A stretch of DNA of 64,000 bases. Source: Gammaproteobacteria bacterium (GTDB lineage: Bacteria > Pseudomonadota > Gammaproteobacteria > UBA6429 > Thiohalophilaceae). The notes under the pieces were generated by a model that saw nothing but the letters and a program-made list of their open reading frames with translations, was not told the DNA's origin and did no database searches. Location of the stretch: positions 248,001 to 312,000 of the forward strand of contig JAOUNS010000002.1 in assembly GCA_029880855.1 (NCBI GenBank), written 5' to 3'. The position numbers and the translations under genes were made by a program. Below, piece by piece: positions 44,466-53,886 of this stretch (its first letter is position 1; every line of letters starts with the position of its first letter).

Positions 44466-45476
44466 ATGATAACGCGAACCGCGCCAACATGGCAGATCGA
44501 AAACTGGCAAAAAGCCCTTGCCCGCGCCATCCGGGACCCCGCCGAGCTGTTGCGCAGGCTGGAACTGCCTGACACCCTGTTGCCCGGCGCGCAACGGGCC
44601 GCCGATTTGTTTCCCTTGCGGGTCACGGAGAGTTTTCTCTCGCGCATGGAAAAAGGCAATCCCGCCGATCCCTTGCTGCGCCAGGTTTTGCCGTTGCACA
44701 CCGAGACCGAAGCGTCTCCCGGGTTTGGTATCGATCCGGTGGGTGATCTGGCGGCAACCGCCCTGCCGGGGTTGCTGCATAAATACCAGGGCCGTGTTCT
44801 GCTGATGACGACCGGGGCCTGCGCCATTCATTGCCGATATTGCTTCCGTCGCCACTATCCCTATGGAGAAGGTTGCGCCGGTCAGAGTGAACTGGCGGCG
44901 GTGCTGGCGCATATTGCCGCTGACAGCACGATTTCTGAAGTCATTCTCAGTGGCGGTGATCCCCTGAGCCTGACCAATAACCGACTGCTGGACCTCCTGT
45001 CCCGTCTGGACCGCATCCCGCATATTCAGCGCCTGCGTATCCACACCCGCCTGCCGGTTGTGCTCCCGGAACGCATTGATGACAACCTGCTCAACGGACT
45101 GGCCGATCCGGCGGATCGGCTGGTGGTCGTGCTGCACATCAATCATGCCAATGAAATCGACCCGACGGTCGCGGCAAAGCTGGGGGAACTGCGCCGACTC
45201 GGTATCACCCTGCTCAATCAGGCGGTTCTGCTCAGCGGGATCAATGACGATCTGACTGCATTGAAAACCCTCAGTGAACGTCTGTTTTCTGTAGGTGTAT
45301 TACCCTATTACCTGCATCAACTGGATCGAGTGCAAGGTGCTCACCATTTTCACGTCGAAAAAGATGCGGCAATGGCTCTCATGGCCGCCCTGCGTCGCGA
45401 GTTACCCGGTTATCTGCTGCCCCGGTTGGTCGAAGAAATCAGCGGTGCAGACGCAAAACGCCCACTGTTTTACTAA
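44466..45476 (+). CDS. epmB: EF-P beta-lysylation protein EpmB (lysine 2,3-aminomutase)
   Basis: 336 aa radical-SAM enzyme that turns (S)-alpha-lysine into (R)-beta-lysine for EF-P. The cluster motif CAIHCRYCFRRHYPY is CxxxCxxC; VILSGGDPLSL and RIHTRLPVVLPERI follow, and the PLP lysine region lies near the end. Start at the ATG at 44466; a GTG at 44445 would add seven residues. EpmC (the hydroxylase) is not in the window. Confidence 0.93.
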   Translation: MITRTAPTWQIENWQKALARAIRDPAELLRRLELPDTLLPGAQRAADLFPLRVTESFLSRMEKGNPADPLLRQVLPLHTETEASPGFGIDPVGDLAATALPGLLHKYQGRVLLMTTGACAIHCRYCFRRHYPYGEGCAGQSELAAVLAHIAADSTISEVILSGGDPLSLTNNRLLDLLSRLDRIPHIQRLRIHTRLPVVLPERIDDNLLNGLADPADRLVVVLHINHANEIDPTVAAKLGELRRLGITLLNQAVLLSGINDDLTALKTLSERLFSVGVLPYYLHQLDRVQGAHHFHVEKDAAMALMAALRRELPGYLLPRLVEEISGADAKRPLFY

Positions 45477-45518
45477 TCTATACTAAAGATGCTGAATAAT
45501 TGACCATCTGTAATAATC

Positions 45519-45534
45519 CGGCACAGACTTTGCT
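45519..45534 (+). promoter_or_regulatory. Sigma-54 promoter for the PilZ-like/fimX genes
   Basis: CGGCAC-AGACT-TTGCT matches the -24/-12 consensus TGGCAC-N5-TTGCA/T with the invariant GG and GC spaced correctly. It lies 83 bp before the GTG of the next gene. Confidence 0.6.
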
Positions 45535-45616
45535 TGTAGAAAGTCAAGTAAATGGTTCATAATTCACACAATTGGCAACGAATTAAGGCCAATGTGGGCA
45601 AAAGCAGGGAATTGTA

Positions 45617-47440
45617 GTGGCACAGACTCAACTCAACCTCGGACTTCCGGAACGCGTCAAGCCGGACCGAAACAGCTTTGATATTCGCCCCAAAAAGCTC
45701 GAGCGGTGGATCAACGATCTACCCCGCGCCAATCTGGGTGAAACGGCCCGTCTTGTCTTCAAGGCACTGAAGGACACCAATCAACTGGCGTTCTCCTGCA
45801 GTGATCGTTTCCAGTTTCTCGAAGCCATGCGTGAACCGGTCGCCTATATCACCGGGACCATGAAAAAGTATTATGTCGGCGTCAATTTTCCGCTGGCGGA
45901 AAAAAATTACAAAGTCGCCGTAGCTGTCCGCGAGATATATTCCGCCATGGCCACCGGCTACAAGATCGCCATTGATGATCAGCTGAAGGGTGCAGCCCTG
46001 TTTCGCGACGGCAAACTGCAGCGCAAACTGTTCCACCGTGCGCTGACCATGCTGGGGAATATGCTGCTGGCCTCCTACCGTGCCTATGAACCACTGCCGC
46101 CCAATACCTGGCTGTCCATCCATTTGTTATACGGCTATGCCGAGAACAAAAAACTGCACACCCATGATGTCCACGATGAGTATCGCAAATTCGCAAAAAC
46201 CAGCACCCTGCAAGACCAGTATCTGCGTCTGCTGCTGACTCACCTTGCCTCCCCCTATCGTCTGCGTCAGGGAGAGGTGGGCAAGATCTATCACACTCTG
46301 GAACGCTGGACGAAATTTGTTGAACTCAAACCAAAAACCGGTGAGCAGGATGGCGGGATATTCGCCGTTAATCTGGCCAGCAACGAGCCACCGCGGTCAC
46401 TGGTGATCACCAGTCAGGGTTGCAGCAATGAACTGTGCCGGCTGATCGATACCGAGCAACTGGCCGTTAACATTCGCAATGAAATCCAGAACAGTACGGA
46501 TATGTCGACAACGACACTGCCCGGTATCGACATGCAAAGAGAGGAGTTGTCACACGATCTGCTGCGCCGCCTGTTGATCGCCTGGGGCATTATCCCCAAG
46601 CGCGTCTTCCCGCGTAATGATAAACAGGAAGAGGTTCAAATCACGCTGGGACTCAGTTCATCCCACAAGGTCATCAGCGACGGTGATGACCAGGACCACT
46701 ACTTCAGCCAAAGCCAGTCAAAAGACCGTTTTATCCACACCGCCAAATTCGATGCGGGTACGGTGAAAAACGTCAATGACAAGCAACCCGATGTCTGGGC
46801 CAGGATCTATCCCGGTGCCGCCCCGGAAAAACTGCAGGCGGAAATCGAGCCACCTGCGGTTGATGAAACCAAACTCAACCAGGATATCGCCCAGCGTTAC
46901 AAACACATTGAAACCTGGTCGATCCGCAATGAGAGTGCCGGTGGTTATTGCCTGTTGACGGAGCAACATCCGGCCAGCAATCTCCAGGTCGGTGAATTGA
47001 TCGGCATCCAGCGCGCCGGTGAAGGTGATGGCTGGAAATGGGGTATCGCCGTCGTTCGCTGGATGAAACACGACAAGCGCGAGGGCCTGTCGCTGGGTGT
47101 GGAAATGCTCAACCCGGTGGCCGCAGCGATTGGCATCCGATCCGCCTTCAGCGAGGATCAGAACGATTATCGACGCACCCTGATGCTGCCGGAGATCACC
47201 GCCATTCGCCAGCCCAAAACCCTAATTACACCTCCCGTCCCCTATCGGGTCGGCAATCAACTGGTAATGCGTTGCCTTGGCAAGGATATTCCCATCCTGC
47301 TGACCAAACTCCTGCAGAATACCGGCTTTTTCGCCCAGTTTGAGTTTGATATTGTCAATTCACACGAACAGCCCGGTACACCAAAGAAATCCCAGGCAAC
47401 CAAAACAGATGATTTCGATAACGTCTGGTCCCTGATTTAG
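45617..47440 (+). CDS. Conserved protein with C-terminal PilZ-like domain, upstream of fimX
   Basis: 607 aa. The first 400 residues are mostly helical with no domain I recognise (for example ERWINDLPRANLGETARLVF). Near residues 430-500 there is a PilZ-like stretch with NESAGGYCL (NxSxxG) and GIAVVRWMKHDKREGLSLGVEML; the usual RxxxR is not obvious, so c-di-GMP binding is unsure. GTG start with CAGGGA upstream. Relatives lie next to fimX in Pseudomonas-type genomes, which suggests a role in type IV pilus or c-di-GMP signalling. Confidence 0.75.
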   Translation: MAQTQLNLGLPERVKPDRNSFDIRPKKLERWINDLPRANLGETARLVFKALKDTNQLAFSCSDRFQFLEAMREPVAYITGTMKKYYVGVNFPLAEKNYKVAVAVREIYSAMATGYKIAIDDQLKGAALFRDGKLQRKLFHRALTMLGNMLLASYRAYEPLPPNTWLSIHLLYGYAENKKLHTHDVHDEYRKFAKTSTLQDQYLRLLLTHLASPYRLRQGEVGKIYHTLERWTKFVELKPKTGEQDGGIFAVNLASNEPPRSLVITSQGCSNELCRLIDTEQLAVNIRNEIQNSTDMSTTTLPGIDMQREELSHDLLRRLLIAWGIIPKRVFPRNDKQEEVQITLGLSSSHKVISDGDDQDHYFSQSQSKDRFIHTAKFDAGTVKNVNDKQPDVWARIYPGAAPEKLQAEIEPPAVDETKLNQDIAQRYKHIETWSIRNESAGGYCLLTEQHPASNLQVGELIGIQRAGEGDGWKWGIAVVRWMKHDKREGLSLGVEMLNPVAAAIGIRSAFSEDQNDYRRTLMLPEITAIRQPKTLITPPVPYRVGNQLVMRCLGKDIPILLTKLLQNTGFFAQFEFDIVNSHEQPGTPKKSQATKTDDFDNVWSLI

Positions 47441-47602
47441 TCAGGGACAGGGTGATTCACCGGGAAAATCCAACCCAGGTCTCACATTCTCAAGACATTT
47501 GCCCGGTAACCGATATTTTTTCCAATATAATCATTTATAATTCAACCTTGTCAGGTAAGGACCTCATAAAACCAAAATAACCCGACCTGGTCATCATCAT
47601 CA

Positions 47603-49684
47603 GTGGAAAACGAAAACTTACTCAGACTCATCACCATTTTCGATGCCTCGGAAGAAGCCGAAGCCCAGGTTAATACCCTGAGAAAAGCAGGCTTTATTAT
47701 CCGGGATATCCGCATTGAAAACCTGGACGAGTTGATTGCGGCACTGGATGAAAACCCCATTGATCTCATCGTGAGTAAACTGGCGACTTCCACCATTACC
47801 GCCAAACAGGTACAGCAGGCCCTGACACAACAGGGACGGGATATTCCACTGCTGGTCATCATCCCATCCGGTTCAGAACATTTGGGCTTTGATGTCCTCG
47901 CCACCGGCGCCCGTGACCTGATCATGGAAGGCCAGTCACCCCGTTTGATCCATGCGGTAAAGCGGGAGTTCAATGATCTCAAGGCCCGCCGCGCCCACCG
48001 GCGTTGCGAAAAAATGCTGCATGAATCGGAAAAGCGTGCCCGCTCGCTGATCGACAGTTCCCGCGATGCCATCGCCTATGTGCATGACGGTATGCACATC
48101 TATGCCAACAGCGCCTACCTGAAAATGTTCGGTTATGAGGATCAGGATGACATCCAGGGCATACCAATCATGGATATGGTCGGCAGTGATGACCATACCA
48201 AACTGAAAGAATTCCTGCGTGCCTATTCCCGCGGTGAAACCGCCAACACGCATCTCGATGTACACGGGCAACATACCGAGGGGCAGAATTTCAAAATCAC
48301 CATGGAATTCACACCAGCCAGTATGGAAGGTGAATCCTGTACACAGATCATTATCCGCGACCAGACCCTGAGCAAGGCTCTGGAGCAAAAACTCAGCGCC
48401 ATGAGCCAACAGGATCTGCTGACCGGTCTATATAACCGTAACTATCTGCTGGAACAACTGGATAAAATGATCGCCCGTGCCGTGGAAGGTCAGACCCGCG
48501 GTGCTCTCTTCTACATCACTCTCGACAAATATAACGAGGTCAAGGAAGAACACGGTATCTCCATGGCGGACAGGCTGTTAACCGATGTCGCGGCCATGCT
48601 CAAGAGCAAGGTCAGCGAGATCGGCGTATTGGCCCGCTTTGCCGGACCGGTCTATACCTTCCTGATCGACAAGACCGATCCCAAAAAGGCCGAGCATCTG
48701 GGTCATAATATTCGCAAGATTATCAGCAACCATATTTGCGACCTTGGCACCCAGTCGATTACCACCACCGCCAGTATCGGGATCTGTCCGGTCAACGAAA
48801 CCACCACCCAGGCCAATGAATGTATCAAGCGCGCCGAAAAAGGCTGCCAGCAGGCCCAGCACGAAGGCGGTAATACCATTCACCTGTTTAATCCCGCGCT
48901 GGAAGAGATGGAAGAACACGAGCAGATTTCACACTGGTCGCAGGAGATCAAGGAAGCCCTGAAGGAAGATCGCTTCAAGCTGGTTTTCCAGCCCATTGTC
49001 AGTCTGCATGGTGAACCGGGCGCCCACTATGAAGTGCTGGTCAGAATGCTCAACAAGGATCAGGAGACAGTCCCACCCGGTGAATTTATCCCGGCAGCAG
49101 CGGCCGCCAACCTGATGCACTTTGTGGATCGCTGGATTATTATCAACAGTTTGATGATCCTGGCCAAACGCGCACAGCAGGGAGAACAAACACGATTCTT
49201 TATCAAGCTGTCCGCCAATACGCTCACTGACGACGAATTTATTCCCTGGCTGATTGAACACATCAACACCAGCAAGGTTGACCCGGCCAATCTGGTGTTT
49301 GAGGTCAGTGAAGATACCGCCTTGAATTACCTGAAACAGGCCAAACAGATCATGAGCGATCTGAAGGAAATCAATTGCCGCACGGCCATTGAGAATTTTG
49401 GTCTGGAGCAAAACACCTTCCAGTCACTGAAACACCTGAAGATTGACTATATCAAGGTGCACATGGATCTGATCGCCAATCTGCCGCAAAGCATGGAAAA
49501 TCAGGAAAAGGTCAAGAACATCGCGGAATATGCCGGCTCAAAGAATATTCAGACTATCGCTGCCTTTATCGAGGATGCCAACAGTCTGGCTGTCCTCTGG
49601 CAGTGCAGCGTCAACTTCATCCAGGGGCACTTCCTGCAACAACCGAATGCCGAACTGAATTACGATTTCGACGAAGGGAATTAA
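47603..49684 (+). CDS. fimX: FimX-like c-di-GMP receptor (REC-PAS-degenerate GGDEF-degenerate EAL)
   Basis: 693 aa. N-terminal receiver-like domain without the phospho-Asp pattern (about 8-125), PAS (about 145-260), GGDEF-like (about 275-430) and EAL-like (about 445-690). The GGDEF site reads FAGPVY and the EAL motif reads EVL, so neither cyclase nor esterase activity is expected; P. aeruginosa FimX has the same EVL and binds c-di-GMP to control twitching motility. GTG start without a clear binding site. It is 162 bp after the PilZ-like gene, probably the same transcript. Confidence 0.88.
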   Translation: MENENLLRLITIFDASEEAEAQVNTLRKAGFIIRDIRIENLDELIAALDENPIDLIVSKLATSTITAKQVQQALTQQGRDIPLLVIIPSGSEHLGFDVLATGARDLIMEGQSPRLIHAVKREFNDLKARRAHRRCEKMLHESEKRARSLIDSSRDAIAYVHDGMHIYANSAYLKMFGYEDQDDIQGIPIMDMVGSDDHTKLKEFLRAYSRGETANTHLDVHGQHTEGQNFKITMEFTPASMEGESCTQIIIRDQTLSKALEQKLSAMSQQDLLTGLYNRNYLLEQLDKMIARAVEGQTRGALFYITLDKYNEVKEEHGISMADRLLTDVAAMLKSKVSEIGVLARFAGPVYTFLIDKTDPKKAEHLGHNIRKIISNHICDLGTQSITTTASIGICPVNETTTQANECIKRAEKGCQQAQHEGGNTIHLFNPALEEMEEHEQISHWSQEIKEALKEDRFKLVFQPIVSLHGEPGAHYEVLVRMLNKDQETVPPGEFIPAAAAANLMHFVDRWIIINSLMILAKRAQQGEQTRFFIKLSANTLTDDEFIPWLIEHINTSKVDPANLVFEVSEDTALNYLKQAKQIMSDLKEINCRTAIENFGLEQNTFQSLKHLKIDYIKVHMDLIANLPQSMENQEKVKNIAEYAGSKNIQTIAAFIEDANSLAVLWQCSVNFIQGHFLQQPNAELNYDFDEGN

Positions 49685-49723
49685 GCATCAGACAGGCTAT
49701 CCCTAGCCTGTATGGCATTGTTG

Positions 49724-50968
49724 TTATAAATCCAGTACGTGAGACACCAGACCGTCGGCCAGCTTCGGCTCAAACCAGGTGGACTTGGGCGGCATCACTT
49801 CACCGGCATCGGCAACCGCCATCAGATTATCCAGCGTGGTGGCATGAAGTGAAAAGGCTGCCGCCATCTCGCCCGAATTCACCCGTTTCTCCAGCTCGCC
49901 CAGACCACGGATACCACCGACAAAATCAATGCGCTTGTCACGGCGTGGATCACTGATTCCCAATACCGGTTCGATCAGATTGTCCTGCAGCAAGCTGACA
50001 TCCAGCCGTTTGACCGGATCATCCTGTGGAATAAGGTTCTGTTTGATCGTCAACCGATACCACCGGCCGGCCAGATACATGCCGTATTCACCGCTCTTGC
50101 CCGGTTTGACTGCCTGTGGCTCCGGCTGTACGGCAAACCGTTCACCGATTGCTTGCAGGAATGTCTCTTTATCCATTCCGTTCAGATCTTTCACCACCCG
50201 GTTGTAATCCAGTATCTTCATCTGGTTATCGGGAAAGATCACCGTCAGAAAATAGTTGTAGGATTCTTCGCCGCTATGGCCGGCATTTTGTTGCATACGG
50301 CTCGCCGCAACACGGGATGCCGCCGCAGAACGGTGATGACCATCGGCAATATACAAACAGTTCATGGTATCAAAACGCTGTGTCAGTTCAGCGATCACGG
50401 CCTCATCCTTCACCACCCAAATGGTATGCCGGATACCGTCTGCGGCAGTCAGATCATATTCCGGTTGTCCAGCGCAGACCTGTTGCACCAATGCATCAAT
50501 ACGGTTGTCGTGGCGATAGGTTAAAAAGACAGGACCGGTCTGGGCATTCAGTGCATCAATTTGATTGACGCGATCATCTTCCTTGTCCGGGCGGGTGAAC
50601 TCGTGTTTGCGAATGCGGTTGGTATCGTAATCGGGCACAGAGGCGGCGGCCACCAGACCGGTCTGCACATGTTCACCCATGATCAAACGATACAGGTAAT
50701 AGCAGGGCTGATCATCCTGAAAAAGGATCTGCTGTTGCAGCATACTGTCCAGATTCTCTTTCGCCTTGGCGTAGACTTGCGGACTGTAGGGGTCAGTGCC
50801 TTCCGGCAGGTCGATTTCCGGTTTGGAGATGTGCAGGAATGAATAGGGTCGGCCTGCCGCCATGGCGCGTGCTTCCGCCGTATTCAACACATCATAAGGG
50901 GGCGCCACCACGGCAGCGGCATAATCTGGTTTTGGACGCAAACCGGCAAAGGGACGAATCAGGGACAT
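49724..50968 (-). CDS. DUF1015-family protein
   Basis: 414 aa. Signature stretches are RPFAGLRPKP, VVAPPYDVLN, RPYSFLHISKPEI and YIADGHHRSAAASRVA, which define DUF1015. The conserved His pair in DGHHR looks catalytic, but no activity is assigned here. Start at 50968 with GGAGG upstream; an extra 19 codons are open before it. It often accompanies serine or phosphoglycerate metabolism genes elsewhere, which are not seen in this window. Confidence 0.85.
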   Translation of the reverse strand: MSLIRPFAGLRPKPDYAAAVVAPPYDVLNTAEARAMAAGRPYSFLHISKPEIDLPEGTDPYSPQVYAKAKENLDSMLQQQILFQDDQPCYYLYRLIMGEHVQTGLVAAASVPDYDTNRIRKHEFTRPDKEDDRVNQIDALNAQTGPVFLTYRHDNRIDALVQQVCAGQPEYDLTAADGIRHTIWVVKDEAVIAELTQRFDTMNCLYIADGHHRSAAASRVAASRMQQNAGHSGEESYNYFLTVIFPDNQMKILDYNRVVKDLNGMDKETFLQAIGERFAVQPEPQAVKPGKSGEYGMYLAGRWYRLTIKQNLIPQDDPVKRLDVSLLQDNLIEPVLGISDPRRDKRIDFVGGIRGLGELEKRVNSGEMAAAFSLHATTLDNLMAVADAGEVMPPKSTWFEPKLADGLVSHVLDL

Positions 50969-51039
50969 CAACACACCTCCAAAAAGAATCCCGCGCATTT
51001 TAGCCGAACGGGGAGGTGAACCCAACTTTTTAGGGAAAA

Positions 51040-51996
51040 TCAGCCGGTTTCCTGTACCCGGTGTGAGCGCAGGGCATCAATCCGCTCGGCCAGTGAGGGG
51101 TGACTGCGGAAAAAACGCAAGATACGGCTTTCAAACAGTTGCCCGGTCATGCCATAGATGGACAATGGCGAGGGTATACGGTTTTTTTGTTCGCCGGCAT
51201 ATAGGCTGCGCAGGGCGGCCAGCATTTCCGCCTGTCCGGCCAGCATGGCCCCGCCGGCATCAGCCCGAAACTCACGGTGGCGACTGAACCACATCACCAG
51301 CATGGCGGTCAAGCCGCCGATAAACAGATGCAACAGGATGGAGACCACCAGGCTGACCGGTCCCGGTGCGGGCTTGTTCAACAGCCACTGGTCAAAGATG
51401 ATCCCGGCCAACCGGGCGGGCAAATGGACAAACAGATTGAGGACACCCTGCATAATCGACAAGGCCAGCATGTCACCGTTGGCGATGTGGGTAATCTCAT
51501 GTCCGATCACCGCAGAGAGTTCATCCAGACTCAAATGGTCCAACAGACCGCGGCTGATAACGATCATGGCGCTGAAGTTACTGTGACCGATGGCAAAGGC
51601 ATTCAGATCATCCGAGTGATACACCGCCAATTGGGGCGGCACAATACCCGCCTGTTCAGACTGGCGGACCAGGATCAGCTGTAGCTGGTGTTCCTTGGTC
51701 CCGCTGTTTTCATCCACCAGGCGGGCATCGAGAATAACCCGCACGATTAACCGGGAGGAAAGCAACAGGATCAGGGTGCCAAACAGGCTGCTCACCATCA
51801 CCCCCAGCCAGACATGATGCAAATAGAGGTTATGCATGGCCAGTTGACTGTCCAGCCCGAATAAAAGAATCGAGAAACTCAGTAACACGCAGACACCGGC
51901 ATTGGCGAGGAAAAACCAGATTAATGGCGGCAGAGGATGCTCGCGATGCAGCAAGCGCTCCAGGTGTTGCAGGAATTGTCGTGGTGCTTTTGCCAT
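51040..51996 (-). CDS. M48-family membrane metalloprotease (HtpX-like)
   Basis: 318 aa. Zinc motif GHEITHIANGD (HExxH) at about residue 168 and third ligand in HREFRADAGGAML (ExxxD). Two membrane spans precede the catalytic site (about 25-45 and 65-85) and two follow (about 180-235). HtpX-type enzymes degrade misfolded membrane proteins. It is slightly longer than E. coli HtpX (293 aa), mostly at the N-terminus. Confidence 0.9.
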   Translation of the reverse strand: MAKAPRQFLQHLERLLHREHPLPPLIWFFLANAGVCVLLSFSILLFGLDSQLAMHNLYLHHVWLGVMVSSLFGTLILLLSSRLIVRVILDARLVDENSGTKEHQLQLILVRQSEQAGIVPPQLAVYHSDDLNAFAIGHSNFSAMIVISRGLLDHLSLDELSAVIGHEITHIANGDMLALSIMQGVLNLFVHLPARLAGIIFDQWLLNKPAPGPVSLVVSILLHLFIGGLTAMLVMWFSRHREFRADAGGAMLAGQAEMLAALRSLYAGEQKNRIPSPLSIYGMTGQLFESRILRFFRSHPSLAERIDALRSHRVQETG

Positions 51997-52338
51997 TACT
52001 TTCTTTCTGTTTTAAAAAAGGTCGCTTTTCCCAATACTAGACAAATATTCGGTCATTCCCAGTCGTTTAGAGTCCCGATCACGTTCTCATTGTATCGACT
52101 TATGGGCAACCGTCTCACAGCCGCGAAGAAAATGTGTAAACCTGTTCACAAACCCAGCCAAACATGTCTGCAATCAGCCCGGAGGGGAACATAATTTGCT
52201 AAATCATAAAGGTCAGTCAAGTAATCGACAGTGTGCCATGACAAGAGTTTTTACTTTCATCGTCAGTAATAAGTAACAAGGGCATGGTATCATTTACAGT
52301 ATTGGTCGGCCAAAAACCTAGTGAATCAATAAGTTATT
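51997..52338. other. Intergenic region before the cyclase gene
   Basis: About 340 bp between divergent genes. A 26-codon frame starting with TTG at 52196 has a good binding site (GGAGGGG) but no protein features. No clear promoter could be chosen. A GGAGGGG box without a convincing gene is the only unusual point. Confidence 0.4.
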
Positions 52339-53886
52339 ATGAGTACAAGGGCATTATTCTTAAAAATTTTCGGGACATTGCCCCTTGCAGCCCAACGCCG
52401 TATGGCTTCCGCGCGTCAATTGCTGGTCCGCCGCCTGCCGGCCAGGGTAACCATTGCCCATAAACTCGCCTTTATCCTCACCATATTAATCGCTTCCGGT
52501 ATGGTCCTGCTCGGTCTGGTGATTCACAACAGTCAAAAACGACTGCTGGATAACCAGATGAATGACTTCGCCAAAACAGTCGTTCACCAGCTCTCGGAAT
52601 CATCCAAGGAGCTGATCCTCTCCGATGATACGCTCAGTCTGATGGTTTTGATCAGCAGTCTTACCGCCAACCAAAACACCCTCGGGGTGGTCATCTATAA
52701 CGAAAGCGGCAAGGTATTGGCCTCCTCCGGTATGACACCGCCGAACGACATCCTGGGTCTGTATCGCACTGCAAAAAAAATTGACCAGACCAATTTCTCG
52801 GTTGAATGGCGCAATACTGATGAAAGCGGCGCCAACATCGAGGTTATCTCGTACATTGCCCCCGTCACCTTCCAGAATCTTTACATCGGCCACTCACTGG
52901 TGACTTTCAGCAAGGCCTCACTGGGTCAAGCCGCATCAGCAACCATTCAGGCCATTGTGCTGGCCACGGTCTTTATGATCCTGCTCGGCATCATCACCGC
53001 CTACTTTATCGGCCAACGGCTCTCGCAGCCGATCTACAGTCTGATGGATGCCAGCAAGGCGATTGATGCAGGCAATTATGATTTTCGCATCAATGAAAAA
53101 CGCAATGATGAGATCGGTTACCTCATCGACTCTTTCAACAACATGGCCAATGGTTTGTTGCAAAAGTCCCAGGTGGAAAATGCCTTCTCACGTTTTGTCT
53201 CCAGCAAGGTGGCAAAACAGATCATGAACAATCTGGATCAGGTGCAACTGGGTGGCAAGCATGTCAACGCCACGGCCGTATTTGCCGATATCGTGGGCTT
53301 CACAGCCATTTCCGAAAAACTGCCGCCCGCCAATGTGGCTGCCCTGTTAAATGAATACTTCTCCTATATCACAACGGTATGCCGTCTCTACCACGGCACC
53401 ATTGATAAATTTATGGGTGATTGCGCCATGCTGATCTTCGGCGCACCGGATGAAGATCCGGACCACAAATTTAATGCCATCTCCTGCGCTGTGATGATCC
53501 AGCGTCTGGTGCATACCCTGAATATCGAGCGTGCGATAGACGGGCAAATGCCCATCCATTTTCGCATTGGCATCAACAGCGGCCCGATGCTGGCCGGCAA
53601 CATGGGTTCCAATGAGCATATGCAATATACCGTGGTGGGTGATACGGTAAACCTCGCCTCCCGCCTGCATACCGTCGCTGAACCCGGCCAGATCGTCATC
53701 TCGGATGAACTGGTCAAGGACCCGGATGTGCAATGGCGCATCATAGCCCATCGTCATCAATCCATTAAATTACGCGGCATTTCAAATCCGGTCACCACCT
53801 ATGTCGTTACCGATGTCAAACATGACTACAGCAAGACCATTGACTCGCAGGTTTCCGAAATAATCGCACATCAGATCGTTGCATGA
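52339..53886 (+). CDS. Membrane class III nucleotide cyclase with HAMP domain
   Basis: 515 aa. Membrane span (about 36-56), periplasmic sensor region (about 60-190), second span (about 195-220), HAMP (about 220-275) and a C-terminal class III cyclase domain. Metal Asp residues lie in FADIVGFTAIS and in KFMGDCAMLIFG; the Lys in DKFMGD and Asp in VVGDTVNLASR favour ATP, and the Asn/Arg of NLASR complete the site. So probably an adenylate cyclase. No good binding site precedes the ATG. It overlaps the next lipoprotein gene by 4 bp (ATGA). Confidence 0.88.
   Translation: MSTRALFLKIFGTLPLAAQRRMASARQLLVRRLPARVTIAHKLAFILTILIASGMVLLGLVIHNSQKRLLDNQMNDFAKTVVHQLSESSKELILSDDTLSLMVLISSLTANQNTLGVVIYNESGKVLASSGMTPPNDILGLYRTAKKIDQTNFSVEWRNTDESGANIEVISYIAPVTFQNLYIGHSLVTFSKASLGQAASATIQAIVLATVFMILLGIITAYFIGQRLSQPIYSLMDASKAIDAGNYDFRINEKRNDEIGYLIDSFNNMANGLLQKSQVENAFSRFVSSKVAKQIMNNLDQVQLGGKHVNATAVFADIVGFTAISEKLPPANVAALLNEYFSYITTVCRLYHGTIDKFMGDCAMLIFGAPDEDPDHKFNAISCAVMIQRLVHTLNIERAIDGQMPIHFRIGINSGPMLAGNMGSNEHMQYTVVGDTVNLASRLHTVAEPGQIVISDELVKDPDVQWRIIAHRHQSIKLRGISNPVTTYVVTDVKHDYSKTIDSQVSEIIAHQIVA

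Noticed and set aside
52196..52276. 26-codon frame with GGAGGGG upstream
   Set aside because: TTG start, no features, too short to judge without conservation.
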